From Pseudomonadota bacterium (GTDB lineage: Bacteria > Pseudomonadota > Alphaproteobacteria > Sphingomonadales > Sphingomonadaceae), in assembly GCA_023413015.1 (NCBI GenBank), contig JAEZQR010000187.1, positions 1 to 15,717 on the forward strand: DNA of 15,717 nucleotides. The letters are read 5' to 3'. Under the pieces are notes generated by a model, which was not told the origin of the DNA, made no database searches, and saw nothing but the letters and a program-made list of their open reading frames with translations. Below, piece after piece: positions 1 to 6,466 of this stretch. How positions within the stretch are numbered: position 1 is the first letter of the stretch; every line of letters begins with the position of its first letter. Position numbers and translations under genes: made by a program.

Positions 1-136
1 ACTGTCCGGGTAGCTTCAGATAGTCGCGCAGCCGGTCCAGCGACTTCGATCGCCGCAGGAACGCCGCAGCGCCCACGAGGGCCGCCAGCAGCGCCGCCAG
101 CAGCGCCAAGGCCTGCAGATAGGAAAGTAAGCTCAA
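1..136 (-). CDS. fliO: FliO-like flagellar export protein, N-terminal part (truncated by window edge)
   Basis: Only the first 45 codons are present; the gene continues past the left edge. The reading frame opens with TTG at 136-134, which overlaps the TGA of the preceding fliN-like gene (TTGA), an arrangement typical of translational coupling. The peptide has a short N-terminus, one strongly hydrophobic Leu/Ala-rich membrane segment (about residues 3-27), then a basic stretch with RRSKSLDRLRDYLKL. FliO is a small single-span protein that helps assemble the FliP/Q/R export gate, and a fliN-fliO-fliP order is widespread, so position and topology both fit. FliO is poorly conserved, so the call rests on topology and neighbourhood more than sequence motifs. 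A fliP gene is expected next, outside the window. Confidence 0.65.
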   Translation of the reverse strand, partial: MSLLSYLQALALLAALLAALVGAAAFLRRSKSLDRLRDYLKLPGQ

Positions 137-384
137 GCGGCCGCCCCCATGCGAGCGGTGCGGCGCGACAAGCGACGTTCGACGCGAACCTTCAGGTGGC
201 CATCCGCTGTTTCGATATTGCCGACGGCGATGGGTTCCGCATTGGCGTAGACCGTCACCAGATCCTCGGGCTTGGCGTCGAGCGGTATGACAGCGCCCCG
301 CCCCAGCTTCAGCAGCTGGCGGATCGGTAGCGACGCGGTCCCGACCACGATGCTCACTTCGACTTGCACATCTCGGAGGGTCAT
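133..384 (-). CDS. fliN: FliN-like (SpoA domain) flagellar switch protein, paralogue next to fliO
   Basis: This 83-residue protein is essentially one SpoA (FliN/FliM C-terminal) domain: VEVSIVVGTASLPIRQLLKL, a GAVIPLDAKPEDLVTVY stretch, then a PIAVGNIE...LKVRVERRL strand region. SpoA domains dimerise and build the lower C ring of the switch, docking FliH and the export ATPase. The ATG at 384 has a good ribosome site (AAGGA, spacing 6). It lies 15 bases after the TipF-like gene and overlaps fliO, so the three look like one operon. It lacks the N-terminal extension of the other FliN at 13993-14307 and ends in a short Arg/Ala tail. Which of the two is the principal switch FliN cannot be decided here; this one could be a FliN/FliY-type or export-associated SpoA paralogue. 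Family assignment is firm. Confidence 0.85.
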   Translation of the reverse strand: MTLRDVQVEVSIVVGTASLPIRQLLKLGRGAVIPLDAKPEDLVTVYANAEPIAVGNIETADGHLKVRVERRLSRRTARMGAAA

Positions 385-399
385 AGAATTCCTTTGAGG

Positions 400-1737
400 T
401 CAGGCCGCGAGCGCCGGCGTCGGCAGGCGGACAGGCGCGCATTTCGGCGCCGGGAAGAGCGCACCCTCGGCGAACTCAATGCCGATATCGAGAAGCTCGA
501 CGACCTGCTTCTCGGTCGTCACACCAACCGCCACAGGAGCGATCGAAAGCCCAGCGATAGCGGCAACATCGTCCGGTGCATCGAGCAGGGTATCGGCGGA
601 GAGCCGAATGAACGATATCGGCGAGCCGCGTGCGAGCGTACGGCGCACGACCTTCATCGGAATATTATGTGCATCCGCCGCCAGACGGAGGCCCCGAGCA
701 CGCAGCCAATCCAGCGAGCCATCCGCCCTCAGCTCCGCCAGCGTCTCCAGCGGCAGCATGAAAATGAGGCGGGCCAGCAGGTCCGCATCCTCGTCGAAGG
801 CCGCCTCGAGCTCCGCCTGAAACCCGGCATCCGCCACGGACGACGCGGCAACGCGCACGAACATGGGTCGGCCGTTGGCGCCGCGCGGCAGCTGGCGAAG
901 TGTGGCGCCAGCGAACGCAATGGCGATCAGATCGAGTTGCAGTTGCACGTCGTCACCGATCGAAAGGGGCGTGTCGATCGGCTGTCCCGCCGCATCGGTC
1001 AGCACCAGCCGGCTGTCGATCACGCCTGGTTTGCGGGATGGCAGCATAGCGACCGTCGTCAGCTGCAAGCCGGCGCGTCCAGCCGCGACAGCCTCGGCGA
1101 TGAGATGCTGCACCCGCGCCGTTTCAAATGGGCGTGTCGAGACCTCGGCAGCCTCCGCTGGTTCGTCCGGATAGCCCTCGAAGCGCTGCGCTTCGTCCAG
1201 ATCGACCAGCCAGCCACCCTCGCGCGTGCGCCGCCGACGCAGCTTGCCGGCGCGGGCGGCGCGATAGAGAACCTGCCGGTGCTGCCCCGTCAGTCGCGCT
1301 GCCATCGACAACGGCACCCACCGACCTGTGCCGGCCTCCTGCACTGGCTCGCCGGCCGGCGCAGAGTCCGGAATTGCCGACGCCGTCATGCGCTCGAAGA
1401 GTGCTTCGGCCCGGCCCTGCTCGATGGCGGATAGTATCTCCGCTCCGATTGCTTCGGCCGGCTCACCTGCATGGACAACTGCTTCGTCATCGACCTTTAA
1501 AGCCACCGTTGGCTGCGCGCCCGGGCGCAACCGCATCGTGATAACGGCCTGAAGCACCACGACGAGCGTGAAAACCGCGATGGCCATGGCCGCCGTGGCG
1601 GTTGCGACTGGGCCGATCAGCTGCGTGGCTGCTGCCGCGCAGGCCATTGCGAGAGCGGCATAGCCGAGAGTTGCGAGAAGGTGGCCACGATGAAGGCCGA
1701 GAGCCTGCCTCCAGCTGCCGAGCTGACCCGCTGCCAT
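400..1737 (-). CDS. TipF-like membrane protein: two TM segments, helix-turn-helix-like module, degenerate EAL domain
   Basis: The protein has about 445 residues. Numbering from the TTG at 1740, residues 20-42 and 45-68 are two hydrophobic membrane spans and 95-120 is a helical linker. Residues 140-190 resemble a MerR/excisionase-type helix-turn-helix (LSMAARLTGQHRQVLYRAAR, then AGKL, basic residues and a GGWLVDLDEAQRF wing). Residues 205-438 follow the EAL fold. FVRVAAS stands for VNVS, IFMLPLE for lEITE, LAADAHNI for the DDFG loop, FIRLSAD for iKiD, and AVGVTTEKQVVELLDIG for AEGVET...L. The catalytic Glu and metal-binding Asp residues are absent, so phosphodiesterase activity is unlikely. 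Caulobacter TipF, a c-di-GMP effector for flagellum positioning, also has two N-terminal TMs and a degenerate EAL at about this length. Start: ATG at 1737 chosen; an in-frame TTG one codon upstream (1740) is possible. Upstream AGGA supports either. TipF orthology is inferred. Confidence 0.65.
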   Translation of the reverse strand: MAAGQLGSWRQALGLHRGHLLATLGYAALAMACAAAATQLIGPVATATAAMAIAVFTLVVVLQAVITMRLRPGAQPTVALKVDDEAVVHAGEPAEAIGAEILSAIEQGRAEALFERMTASAIPDSAPAGEPVQEAGTGRWVPLSMAARLTGQHRQVLYRAARAGKLRRRRTREGGWLVDLDEAQRFEGYPDEPAEAAEVSTRPFETARVQHLIAEAVAAGRAGLQLTTVAMLPSRKPGVIDSRLVLTDAAGQPIDTPLSIGDDVQLQLDLIAIAFAGATLRQLPRGANGRPMFVRVAASSVADAGFQAELEAAFDEDADLLARLIFMLPLETLAELRADGSLDWLRARGLRLAADAHNIPMKVVRRTLARGSPISFIRLSADTLLDAPDDVAAIAGLSIAPVAVGVTTEKQVVELLDIGIEFAEGALFPAPKCAPVRLPTPALAA

Positions 1738-1774
1738 CAAGCACGTCGCTTCCTGCCCGATCGGCGCCTTGAGC

Positions 1775-1798
1775 GGCCGACGTTGGTTGGTATCGGCC
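1775..1798. repeat. Small inverted repeat in the tipF-like/flgC divergent region
   Basis: GGCCGA at 1775-1780 is mirrored by TCGGCC at 1793-1798 with a 12-base spacer. It lies about 40 bases upstream of the TipF-like start, so it could be an operator or a 5' leader hairpin. Six-base arms in GC-rich DNA can arise by chance, so support is weak. The remainder of 1738-1968 shows no confident sigma-54 or sigma-70 promoter to me, although promoters for both divergent operons should be here. Confidence 0.25.
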
Positions 1799-1968
1799 TA
1801 GATCACGACCAAGGGCATGGGACTTTTAGCGATTTGTGAGCGTCCTGAGTGACCGTTCGCTGTACCGCCGGCTCGCTTAAGTTTTGATCGACTGTGCAGT
1901 TAACTGATGCATGTGGCCGGCTTCAGGGATGCCGCAAGCCTGTCTCGACCAAGAAGAGGACAAGCGCC

Positions 1969-2376
1969 TTGGATCTTAAAGAAGCGATCAACGTATCGGC
2001 GAGCGGGCTTCGGGCCCAGTCCATGCGCATGCGGGTCATCGCGGAGAATATCGCGAACCAGGACTCGGTTGCCGAGACGCCGGGCGGCACCCCCTATCGG
2101 CGCCGGATCGTCTCGTTCAAGGCCGAGGTCGACCGGGCCAGCGGCGCGATGGACGTCGCCGTATCGCGCGTCACGACCGACAATTCGGCCTTTGGGCGCG
2201 AGTACAAGCCCGGCCATCCGGCCGCGGATGCGCGCGGCTATGTCCTGACGCCAAACGTCTCGGGTCTGGTCGAGAAAGCCGACATGGACGCCGCCTTGCG
2301 TTCCTATGAAGCGAACGTCAGCGCCATCGAGGCCGCGCGTACCATGACGTCGAAGACGCTCGATCTGCTCCGTTAG
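1969..2376 (+). CDS. flgC: Flagellar basal-body rod protein FlgC
   Basis: This proximal rod subunit is exported through the flagellar type III apparatus and stacks above the MS ring. The 135-residue product begins MDLKEAINVSASGLRAQSMR, followed by MRVIAENIANQDSV, the conserved N-terminal rod/hook signature with the ANxxT/S region. It ends in the matching C-terminal helix (DMDAALRSYEANVSAIEAARTMTSKTLDLLR). I chose the TTG at 1969 because the family begins at this point, because AGAGGA (1955-1960) lies 8 bases upstream, and because the open frame further upstream to 1894 encodes nothing FlgC-like. Length matches the usual 134-138 residues. It is first in the run flgC-fliE-fliQ-fliR-flhB. Oddly, its usual partner flgB is not adjacent; it lies on the other strand at 7225-7620. 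Confidence 0.95.
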   Translation: MDLKEAINVSASGLRAQSMRMRVIAENIANQDSVAETPGGTPYRRRIVSFKAEVDRASGAMDVAVSRVTTDNSAFGREYKPGHPAADARGYVLTPNVSGLVEKADMDAALRSYEANVSAIEAARTMTSKTLDLLR

Positions 2377-2387
2377 GATTTCGCTTT

Positions 2388-2699
2388 ATGAGCATCGATA
2401 TCCTTCAAGGCCTTGGCGCCTATCAACGAACGCTCGGCCGGGCGGTGGACAAGACATCCGGCGGCGATGCGGAAACGGCTCCCGTCAGCTTCGCCAGCCT
2501 CGTTCACGACATGGTCGCGAACACGGGGCAGGCGACCCGTCAGGCCGAAGCAGCCTCGATAAAGGCAGTGGCCGGAAAGGCGACGCTGGTCGATGTCGTC
2601 ACGTCGGTATCGGCTGCCGAAACGCAGCTAGAGACCCTGGTCGCCGTGCGCGACCGCGTTGTCGCCGCCTATCAGGACATCATGCGGATGACCATCTGA
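2388..2699 (+). CDS. fliE: Flagellar hook-basal body complex protein FliE
   Basis: FliE joins the MS ring to the proximal rod and is among the first substrates of the flagellar export gate. The 103-residue product has a variable N-terminus and the characteristic helical C-terminal half: SFASLVHDMVANTGQATRQ, then VDVVTSVSAAETQLETLVAV, then RDRVVAAYQDIMRMTI, closely matching the family C-terminus (R...v.AYqeimrM.i). The ATG lies 11 bases after flgC, and the AGGA overlapping the flgC stop codon serves as ribosome site (spacing 9). The flgC-fliE pairing is conserved across flagellated bacteria. No cysteine is present, as is common in exported rod proteins. Confidence 0.95.
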   Translation: MSIDILQGLGAYQRTLGRAVDKTSGGDAETAPVSFASLVHDMVANTGQATRQAEAASIKAVAGKATLVDVVTSVSAAETQLETLVAVRDRVVAAYQDIMRMTI

Positions 2700-2705
2700 C
2701 GCACC

Positions 2706-2728
2706 GCCGGCCCACAGGCTGGGCCGGC
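2706..2728 (+). repeat. Strong GC hairpin between fliE and fliQ
   Basis: GCCGGCCCA at 2706-2714 and TGGGCCGGC at 2720-2728 form a perfect 9-bp stem with a 5-base loop (CAGGC). It sits 7 bases after the fliE stop and about 30 bases before the fliQ GTG. No T-run follows, so it is not a classical intrinsic terminator. It may act as an mRNA-processing, stability or attenuation element separating rod genes from export-gate genes. Confidence 0.55.
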
Positions 2729-2759
2729 ACGGCGCGGATGCCCCAAGCAAGGCCTTACA

Positions 2760-3026
2760 GTGACCGGATCGGATGCCTATCAGCTAGTGCAGGAGGCCCT
2801 GTGGCTTCTGCTCGTCGTTGCCGCGCCACCGCTCCTGGCATCGCTGGTCGTCGGCCTGTGCATCTCGCTGTTTCAGGCCCTGACCCACGTCCAGGAAATG
2901 ACGCTGACGTTCGTCCCCAAGGTACTGATCGTCGGACTCGTGGTCCTGCTTACGCTGCCGATGATGGGCAGCGCCTTCCAAGCCTACATGGATAATATCT
3001 CGCAGCGGATCATCGAGGGTCACTGA
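2760..3026 (+). CDS. fliQ: Flagellar export gate protein FliQ
   Basis: FliQ is a two-span inner-membrane component of the FliP/FliQ/FliR export gate. The 88-residue product shows the family pattern: an N-terminal ALWLLLVVAAPPLLASLVVG membrane hairpin arm, the conserved FQALTHVQEMTLTFVPK loop, and a second span (VLIVGLVVLLTLPMMGSAF). The start is GTG at 2760, giving MTGSDAYQLVQEAL, which aligns with the usual FliQ N-terminus; a weak AAGG lies 7 bases upstream. It follows fliE after a 60-base gap containing a stable hairpin and is 3 bases from fliR. Length is normal (about 88-90 residues). Confidence 0.95.
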   Translation: MTGSDAYQLVQEALWLLLVVAAPPLLASLVVGLCISLFQALTHVQEMTLTFVPKVLIVGLVVLLTLPMMGSAFQAYMDNISQRIIEGH

Positions 3027-3029
3027 CGG

Positions 3030-3782
3030 GTGGGGCAGCTGGCGGCTTTCGATGCGACCGAGTGGTTTCTCGTCTTCGCGCGCGTCGGTGCCATCCTCAT
3101 GCTCGTCCCGGCGTTCGGAGATGAAAGCGTCTCGCCGCGGATTCGGCTGATCCTGGCGCTGCTGATCTCGCTGACGCTGCAACCGATCGTCGCCGGCCAC
3201 CTCCTGCCCGGCCTGGAAGGCGATGCTCTGGCACTTGCCCTCGTGCGCGAAGTGGCGATCGGTCTTGCGATCGGCGCCCTCGTCCGCATCCTCTATCTCT
3301 CGCTCGCCACCGCCGGTGCCGTCATCGCGATTCAGGCCGGCTTCAGCATGGTCACCGCCTTCGATCCCACCATGGGCGGCCAGACCTCAACGGTCACGCG
3401 GCTGATGTCAGTAGGCGCGCTATTGTTTCTTTTCGCCCTCAACATCCACCATCTGCTCATCGTGGGCGTGGTCAAATCCTACAGTTTCATCACCCCCGAG
3501 ATGACCACCGCCGGCCGCGATCTCGCTGAAGTGGCGGTGAAGGCCGTGACGTGGAGCTTCGCGGTCGGGCTCCAGATCGCCGCCCCGTTCCTCGTCTTCG
3601 GGCTTGTCCTTAACGTCGGGCTCGGCTTGGCTGCCCGGCTTGCCCCCACCATCCAGGTCTTTTTCATCGCGCAGCCCTTCATGCTGCTTGTCGGAATTGC
3701 GCTGATGCTGATCTGCCTCGCAAGCGGACTTGAGCTCTGGGCGCGTCTGTTCGGCGGCACGCTTCGCGCGGCAATGGGGTGA
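3030..3782 (+). CDS. fliR: Flagellar export gate protein FliR
   Basis: FliR completes the FliP5-FliQ4-FliR1 export gate in the MS-ring pore. The 250-residue product is multi-spanning and shows family landmarks: FLVFARVGAILMLVPAFGDE with the following VSPRIRLILALLISL near the N-terminus, EVAIGLAIGALVRILYLSL, the QAGFSMVTAFDPTMGGQTST loop, and a C-terminal ARLAPTIQVFFIAQPFMLLV region. The start is GTG at 3030, 3 bases after the fliQ stop; no strong Shine-Dalgarno is present, so coupling to fliQ translation is likely. Length is normal for the family (about 250-260). Confidence 0.95.
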   Translation: MGQLAAFDATEWFLVFARVGAILMLVPAFGDESVSPRIRLILALLISLTLQPIVAGHLLPGLEGDALALALVREVAIGLAIGALVRILYLSLATAGAVIAIQAGFSMVTAFDPTMGGQTSTVTRLMSVGALLFLFALNIHHLLIVGVVKSYSFITPEMTTAGRDLAEVAVKAVTWSFAVGLQIAAPFLVFGLVLNVGLGLAARLAPTIQVFFIAQPFMLLVGIALMLICLASGLELWARLFGGTLRAAMG

Positions 3783-3788
3783 GCTGCC

Positions 3789-4847
3789 ATGTCTGATGCG
3801 GACAAGGAGCAAAAAACAGAATCTCCGACCCCGAAGAAGCTGGCAAAGGCTGCCGAGAAGGGGCAGGTGGCCTCCTCACCCGAGGTACGCCACGCGACAG
3901 CCTATATCGGCAGCTTCTTCGCTCTTACGGTGCTCGGGGCCACGACGGCCGCATCGCTGGCAACGCTCCTCGCCAATATGCTCGGCAGCGCCGGCGATTG
4001 GGAAATCGGCGGCGGCGTGACCCCCTATCTATGGACGTTGTGCCGGGAGGTGCTGCTCGCCGTCTTCCCGATCTTCGCGGTGCTGATCGTCGCCGCACTG
4101 CTGAGCGCTCGCCTTCAGGGGCGTTTCATCATCAGCTGGGCGCGCGTGCAACCGCAGTGGTCGAGACTGTCGCCCTTCGCCGGCTTGAAGCGCATGTTCC
4201 AGCCGGTCGAGTTCCTGAAGACGCTGGCGAAGTTCGCAGCCGTCCTGACGGTCGTGACAGTCGTGCTGCTGTCGTCGCTGCCGATGCTCGACCGCACCAT
4301 GCTCGCCGAGCCCGCCGACAGCTTGGGCGTCGCGGTGGCGCTGATCACCAAGCTTCTTGGAACCGTTCTGCTGCTCGTCATCGCCTTGGCCGCGGCGGAC
4401 TATTTTTATCAACGATATGCCTTCACCCAGCGCATGAAGATGACGCGTCAGGAGGTGAAGGACGAGCATAAGGACAGCGACGGATCGCCCGAGACCAAGG
4501 CTCGTATCCGCCGGATCCAGCTTCAGCGCGCCCAGCAGCGCATGATCCAAGCGGTCCCCGCCGCGACCGTCGTGGTCACTAACCCGACCCACTATTCGGT
4601 AGCCTTGACCTACGATGAGGAGGCCGGCACGGCGCCCAAGGTCGTTGCCAAAGGTGTCGATGCGGTCGCGATGCGCATCCGCGAAGTCGCCCGGGAGGCC
4701 GGTGTCCCCATTGTCGAGAATGTACCGCTCGCGCGCGCACTCTACGCCCAGGTCGATCTCGACCGCGCCATTCCGGCCGAGCATTATGTAGCGGTGGCCG
4801 AGGTGATCAGCTTTGTCCTGAAGCTGCGTCGTACGAAGATCGGCTGA
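3789..4847 (+). CDS. flhB: Flagellar export specificity-switch protein FlhB
   Basis: FlhB is the membrane protein that switches export from rod/hook to filament substrates after autocleavage of its cytoplasmic domain. The 352-residue product starts MSDADKEQKTESPTPKKLAK, the conserved cytoplasmic lead (K.E.PT.KKl..AREKGqV.sS). Four hydrophobic regions span roughly residues 35-215. The linker (QRMKMTRQEVKDEHKDSDGS) precedes the C-terminal domain with an intact autocleavage motif N265-P266-T267-H268 followed by YSVAL. The stop codon is only 5 bases from the end of the convergent fliX gene, leaving no room for a separate terminator. It is last in the flgC-fliE-fliQ-fliR-flhB run. Confidence 0.97.
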   Translation: MSDADKEQKTESPTPKKLAKAAEKGQVASSPEVRHATAYIGSFFALTVLGATTAASLATLLANMLGSAGDWEIGGGVTPYLWTLCREVLLAVFPIFAVLIVAALLSARLQGRFIISWARVQPQWSRLSPFAGLKRMFQPVEFLKTLAKFAAVLTVVTVVLLSSLPMLDRTMLAEPADSLGVAVALITKLLGTVLLLVIALAAADYFYQRYAFTQRMKMTRQEVKDEHKDSDGSPETKARIRRIQLQRAQQRMIQAVPAATVVVTNPTHYSVALTYDEEAGTAPKVVAKGVDAVAMRIREVAREAGVPIVENVPLARALYAQVDLDRAIPAEHYVAVAEVISFVLKLRRTKIG

Positions 4848-4852
4848 GCGAC

Positions 4853-5260
4853 CTAGGCCGAAATCCAGCTTTCGAGCTTCGCGGTCTCGACCGCTACGCG
4901 GACGGCGATCTCCTCGTAGATCGCCGACAGCTCGGGATCGAGCGGCACCGCGGTACTCGTGAGTTCGGCGGCAAGGCAACGGAGCCTCGTCAGCGGCATG
5001 CCGCCGGCGACGAGCTCGCGTCGCACCGCGTCGAGATCGTCGAGCAGCCGGCGGCCTGTAGTCACCTCGCGGCGGCGGCGGCGCTGCGGCAGCTCTTCCT
5101 CGCCAATCAGCGTGAGCGACGGCGCGAGCAATGTCGGCGCGCTGAGACGCGCGGGCGCCTGCTTCGAGTCCGACACAAGACCTTTGAAGTCGGCACCATC
5201 CCGTTCTTTCGCCGAGCGGGCGGTTGCGAATCCCACGGGCCGCAGCGAGTCGATGCGCAT
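4853..5260 (-). CDS. fliX: Class II flagellar assembly regulator FliX
   Basis: In Caulobacter, FliX couples completion of early basal-body structures to the activity of the sigma-54 activator FlbD. The 135-residue product has a variable N-terminal half and a conserved helical C-terminal half: EVTTGRRLLDDLDAVRRELV, then AGGMPLTRLRCLAAEL, then LDPELSAIYEEIAVRVAVE, and TAKLESW. This matches the FliX pattern of G..mLd.LdeiR..LL.G..p...l..L...v...DP.L..iLdeIelRaaVElAKLe. I chose ATG at 5260 (MRIDSLRPVG) because the upstream in-frame extension to 5335 would overlap flgI and run through the intergenic palindrome; AGGG lies 9 bases upstream of 5260. It is divergent from flgI and convergent with flhB. 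Its expected partner FlbD is encoded about 9 kb away at 14322-15632. Confidence 0.85.
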   Translation of the reverse strand: MRIDSLRPVGFATARSAKERDGADFKGLVSDSKQAPARLSAPTLLAPSLTLIGEEELPQRRRRREVTTGRRLLDDLDAVRRELVAGGMPLTRLRCLAAELTSTAVPLDPELSAIYEEIAVRVAVETAKLESWISA

Positions 5261-5290
5261 CTTGATCAGCCCTAAAAATATGGCGGTCGC

Positions 5291-5296
5291 TATAAT
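5291..5296 (+). promoter_or_regulatory. Possible -10 box (TATAAT) upstream of flgI
   Basis: A perfect TATAAT lies 31 bases upstream of the flgI start, within very GC-rich DNA, so it stands out. No good -35 box lies at 16-18 bases upstream; a TTGATC at 5262-5267 is 23 bases away, too far. The left arm of the palindrome at 5293-5322 overlaps this box. Housekeeping-sigma use with repression at the palindrome is an inference. Confidence 0.35.
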
Positions 5297-5322
5297 GAAC
5301 GGCGGATTCCGGCCGTTCATTA
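5293..5322. promoter_or_regulatory. Perfect 11-bp palindrome in the fliX/flgI divergent region (candidate operator)
   Basis: TAATGAACGGC at 5293-5303 and GCCGTTCATTA at 5312-5322 are perfect inverted copies with an 8-base spacer. The element sits between the divergent starts of fliX (5260) and flgI (5327), overlaps a TATAAT, and ends 4 bases before the flgI ATG. There is no T-run, so terminator function is unlikely. A dimeric DNA-binding protein controlling one or both genes is the simplest reading; as RNA it would also form a hairpin that could hide the flgI ribosome site, which otherwise is not evident. Confidence 0.6.
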
Positions 5323-5326
5323 GCCC

Positions 5327-6466
5327 ATGAGCCACAATCTCAGACCGCGGGGTTCATCGGCGCACCGCCTTGCGACGGCGTTGCTGTTCGCACTGGTCGG
5401 GGGAGCGCTGGTCGCCGCGCCGGCGCAAGCCAGCCGCATCAAGGATATCGTGAACGTCGAGAACGTCCGCGACAATCAGCTGATCGGCTATGGCCTGGTC
5501 GTCGGCCTCGCCGGCACCGGTGATCGCCTGCGCAATTCGCCGTTCACCGAACAGAGCCTCAAGGCGATGCTCGAGCGCATGGGCGTCAACATCCGCGACT
5601 ACGACCTGAAGACGCAAAATGTCGCCGCGGTCTCGATCGTCGCCAACCTGCCGCCCTTCGCGCGCCGCGGCAGCCGTATCGACGTGACGGTGGCGGCGCT
5701 GGGCGACGCCACCTCGCTTCAAGGGGGTACGCTGCTCGCCACGCCGCTGTCCGGCCTCGACGGCGAGGTATATGCCGTCGCACAGGGGCCGGTGGCGGTG
5801 TCGGGCTTTTCCGCCCGGGGTGCGGCCGCCAGCATCAACCGCGGTTCGACCACCGGCGCCCGTATCGCAAGCGGCGCGATCGTCGAACGCGAGGTACCTT
5901 TTGCCTTCAACGGCATGAACGAGGCGAAGCTCGCGCTTCGCAACCCGGACTTCGCAACCGCGCGCGCCATCCGTGACGCGATCAATCGAACGATGGGCCG
6001 CCAGATCGCTACTACACTCGACCCGGCGACCGTGTCGGTAACGGTGCCTGCCGGTTCGTCACTCGTCGACCTTATCGCCATGATCGAACCCATCGACGTG
6101 ACGGTGGACCAGCCGGCGCGAGTGGTTATCGACGAGGCCTCGGGCACCGTCGTCATGGGAAGCTCGGTCCGCGTGAGCCCGGTCGCCATCGCGCACGGGG
6201 CGTTGACCATCGCCATTTCGGAAGCCCCCCAGGTCAGCCAGCCGGGCCCCTTTGCACGCGCCGGCGAGACCACTGTGGTCCCGCGCACGCAGATCACGGT
6301 CGAGGAAGGACCGAAGAGCTCGATGGCGATGATCGGTGGCGGCGCGAACCTCAAGAGCCTCGTCGACGGACTGAACAAGCTCGGCGTCGCGCCGCGCGAC
6401 CTCATCACCATCCTTCAGGCGCTGAAGTCGGCCGGTGCGTTGCAGGCCGAAATCGAGGTGAACTGA
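5327..6466 (+). CDS. flgI: Flagellar P-ring protein FlgI
   Basis: FlgI forms the periplasmic P ring around the rod in the peptidoglycan layer. The 379-residue product carries a Sec signal peptide: a basic N-terminus, hydrophobic core LATALLFALVGGALVA, and AQA cleavage site, predicting cut after about residue 35. The mature protein begins with SRIKDIVNVENVRDNQLIGY then GLVVGLAGTGD, the family hallmark, followed by FTEQSLKAMLERMGVNI and the C-terminal LKSLVDGLNKLGVAPRDLIT and ILQALKSAGALQAE signatures. Length is normal. No clear Shine-Dalgarno precedes the ATG at 5327; the preceding bases belong to the palindrome. It overlaps the next gene by one base (TGATG), showing operon structure. Confidence 0.96.
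   Translation: MSHNLRPRGSSAHRLATALLFALVGGALVAAPAQASRIKDIVNVENVRDNQLIGYGLVVGLAGTGDRLRNSPFTEQSLKAMLERMGVNIRDYDLKTQNVAAVSIVANLPPFARRGSRIDVTVAALGDATSLQGGTLLATPLSGLDGEVYAVAQGPVAVSGFSARGAAASINRGSTTGARIASGAIVEREVPFAFNGMNEAKLALRNPDFATARAIRDAINRTMGRQIATTLDPATVSVTVPAGSSLVDLIAMIEPIDVTVDQPARVVIDEASGTVVMGSSVRVSPVAIAHGALTIAISEAPQVSQPGPFARAGETTVVPRTQITVEEGPKSSMAMIGGGANLKSLVDGLNKLGVAPRDLITILQALKSAGALQAEIEVN

Noticed and set aside
364..1434. Long plus-strand open frame (356 codons) antisense to the TipF-like gene
   Set aside because: Arg/His/Gln-rich low-information translation typical of the reverse strand of GC-rich coding DNA; the minus-strand frame has membrane spans and an EAL-like fold.
1878..1903. TAAG-N14-GCAGTTAA as a sigma-28 promoter before flgC
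   Set aside because: Poor -10 match and wrong class for a rod gene; sigma-28 is not known to drive these genes in Caulobacter-type systems.
1918..1933. GG-N10-GC pair upstream of flgC as a sigma-54 promoter
   Set aside because: Correct spacing but few other consensus bases (no TGGCAC or TTGC); too weak to list as a promoter.
1894..1968. Upstream in-frame extension of flgC beginning at ATG-like context near 1894
   Set aside because: Encodes residues unlike any FlgC N-terminus; TTG at 1969 has a good Shine-Dalgarno and family-matching start.
4029..4979. Minus-strand open frame of 316 codons over flhB and the end of fliX
   Set aside because: Overlaps flhB antisense and fliX in another frame; composition is that of a shadow frame.
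5261..5335. Upstream extension of fliX to 5335
   Set aside because: Would overlap flgI and run through the intergenic palindrome; ATG at 5260 gives the normal FliX length.
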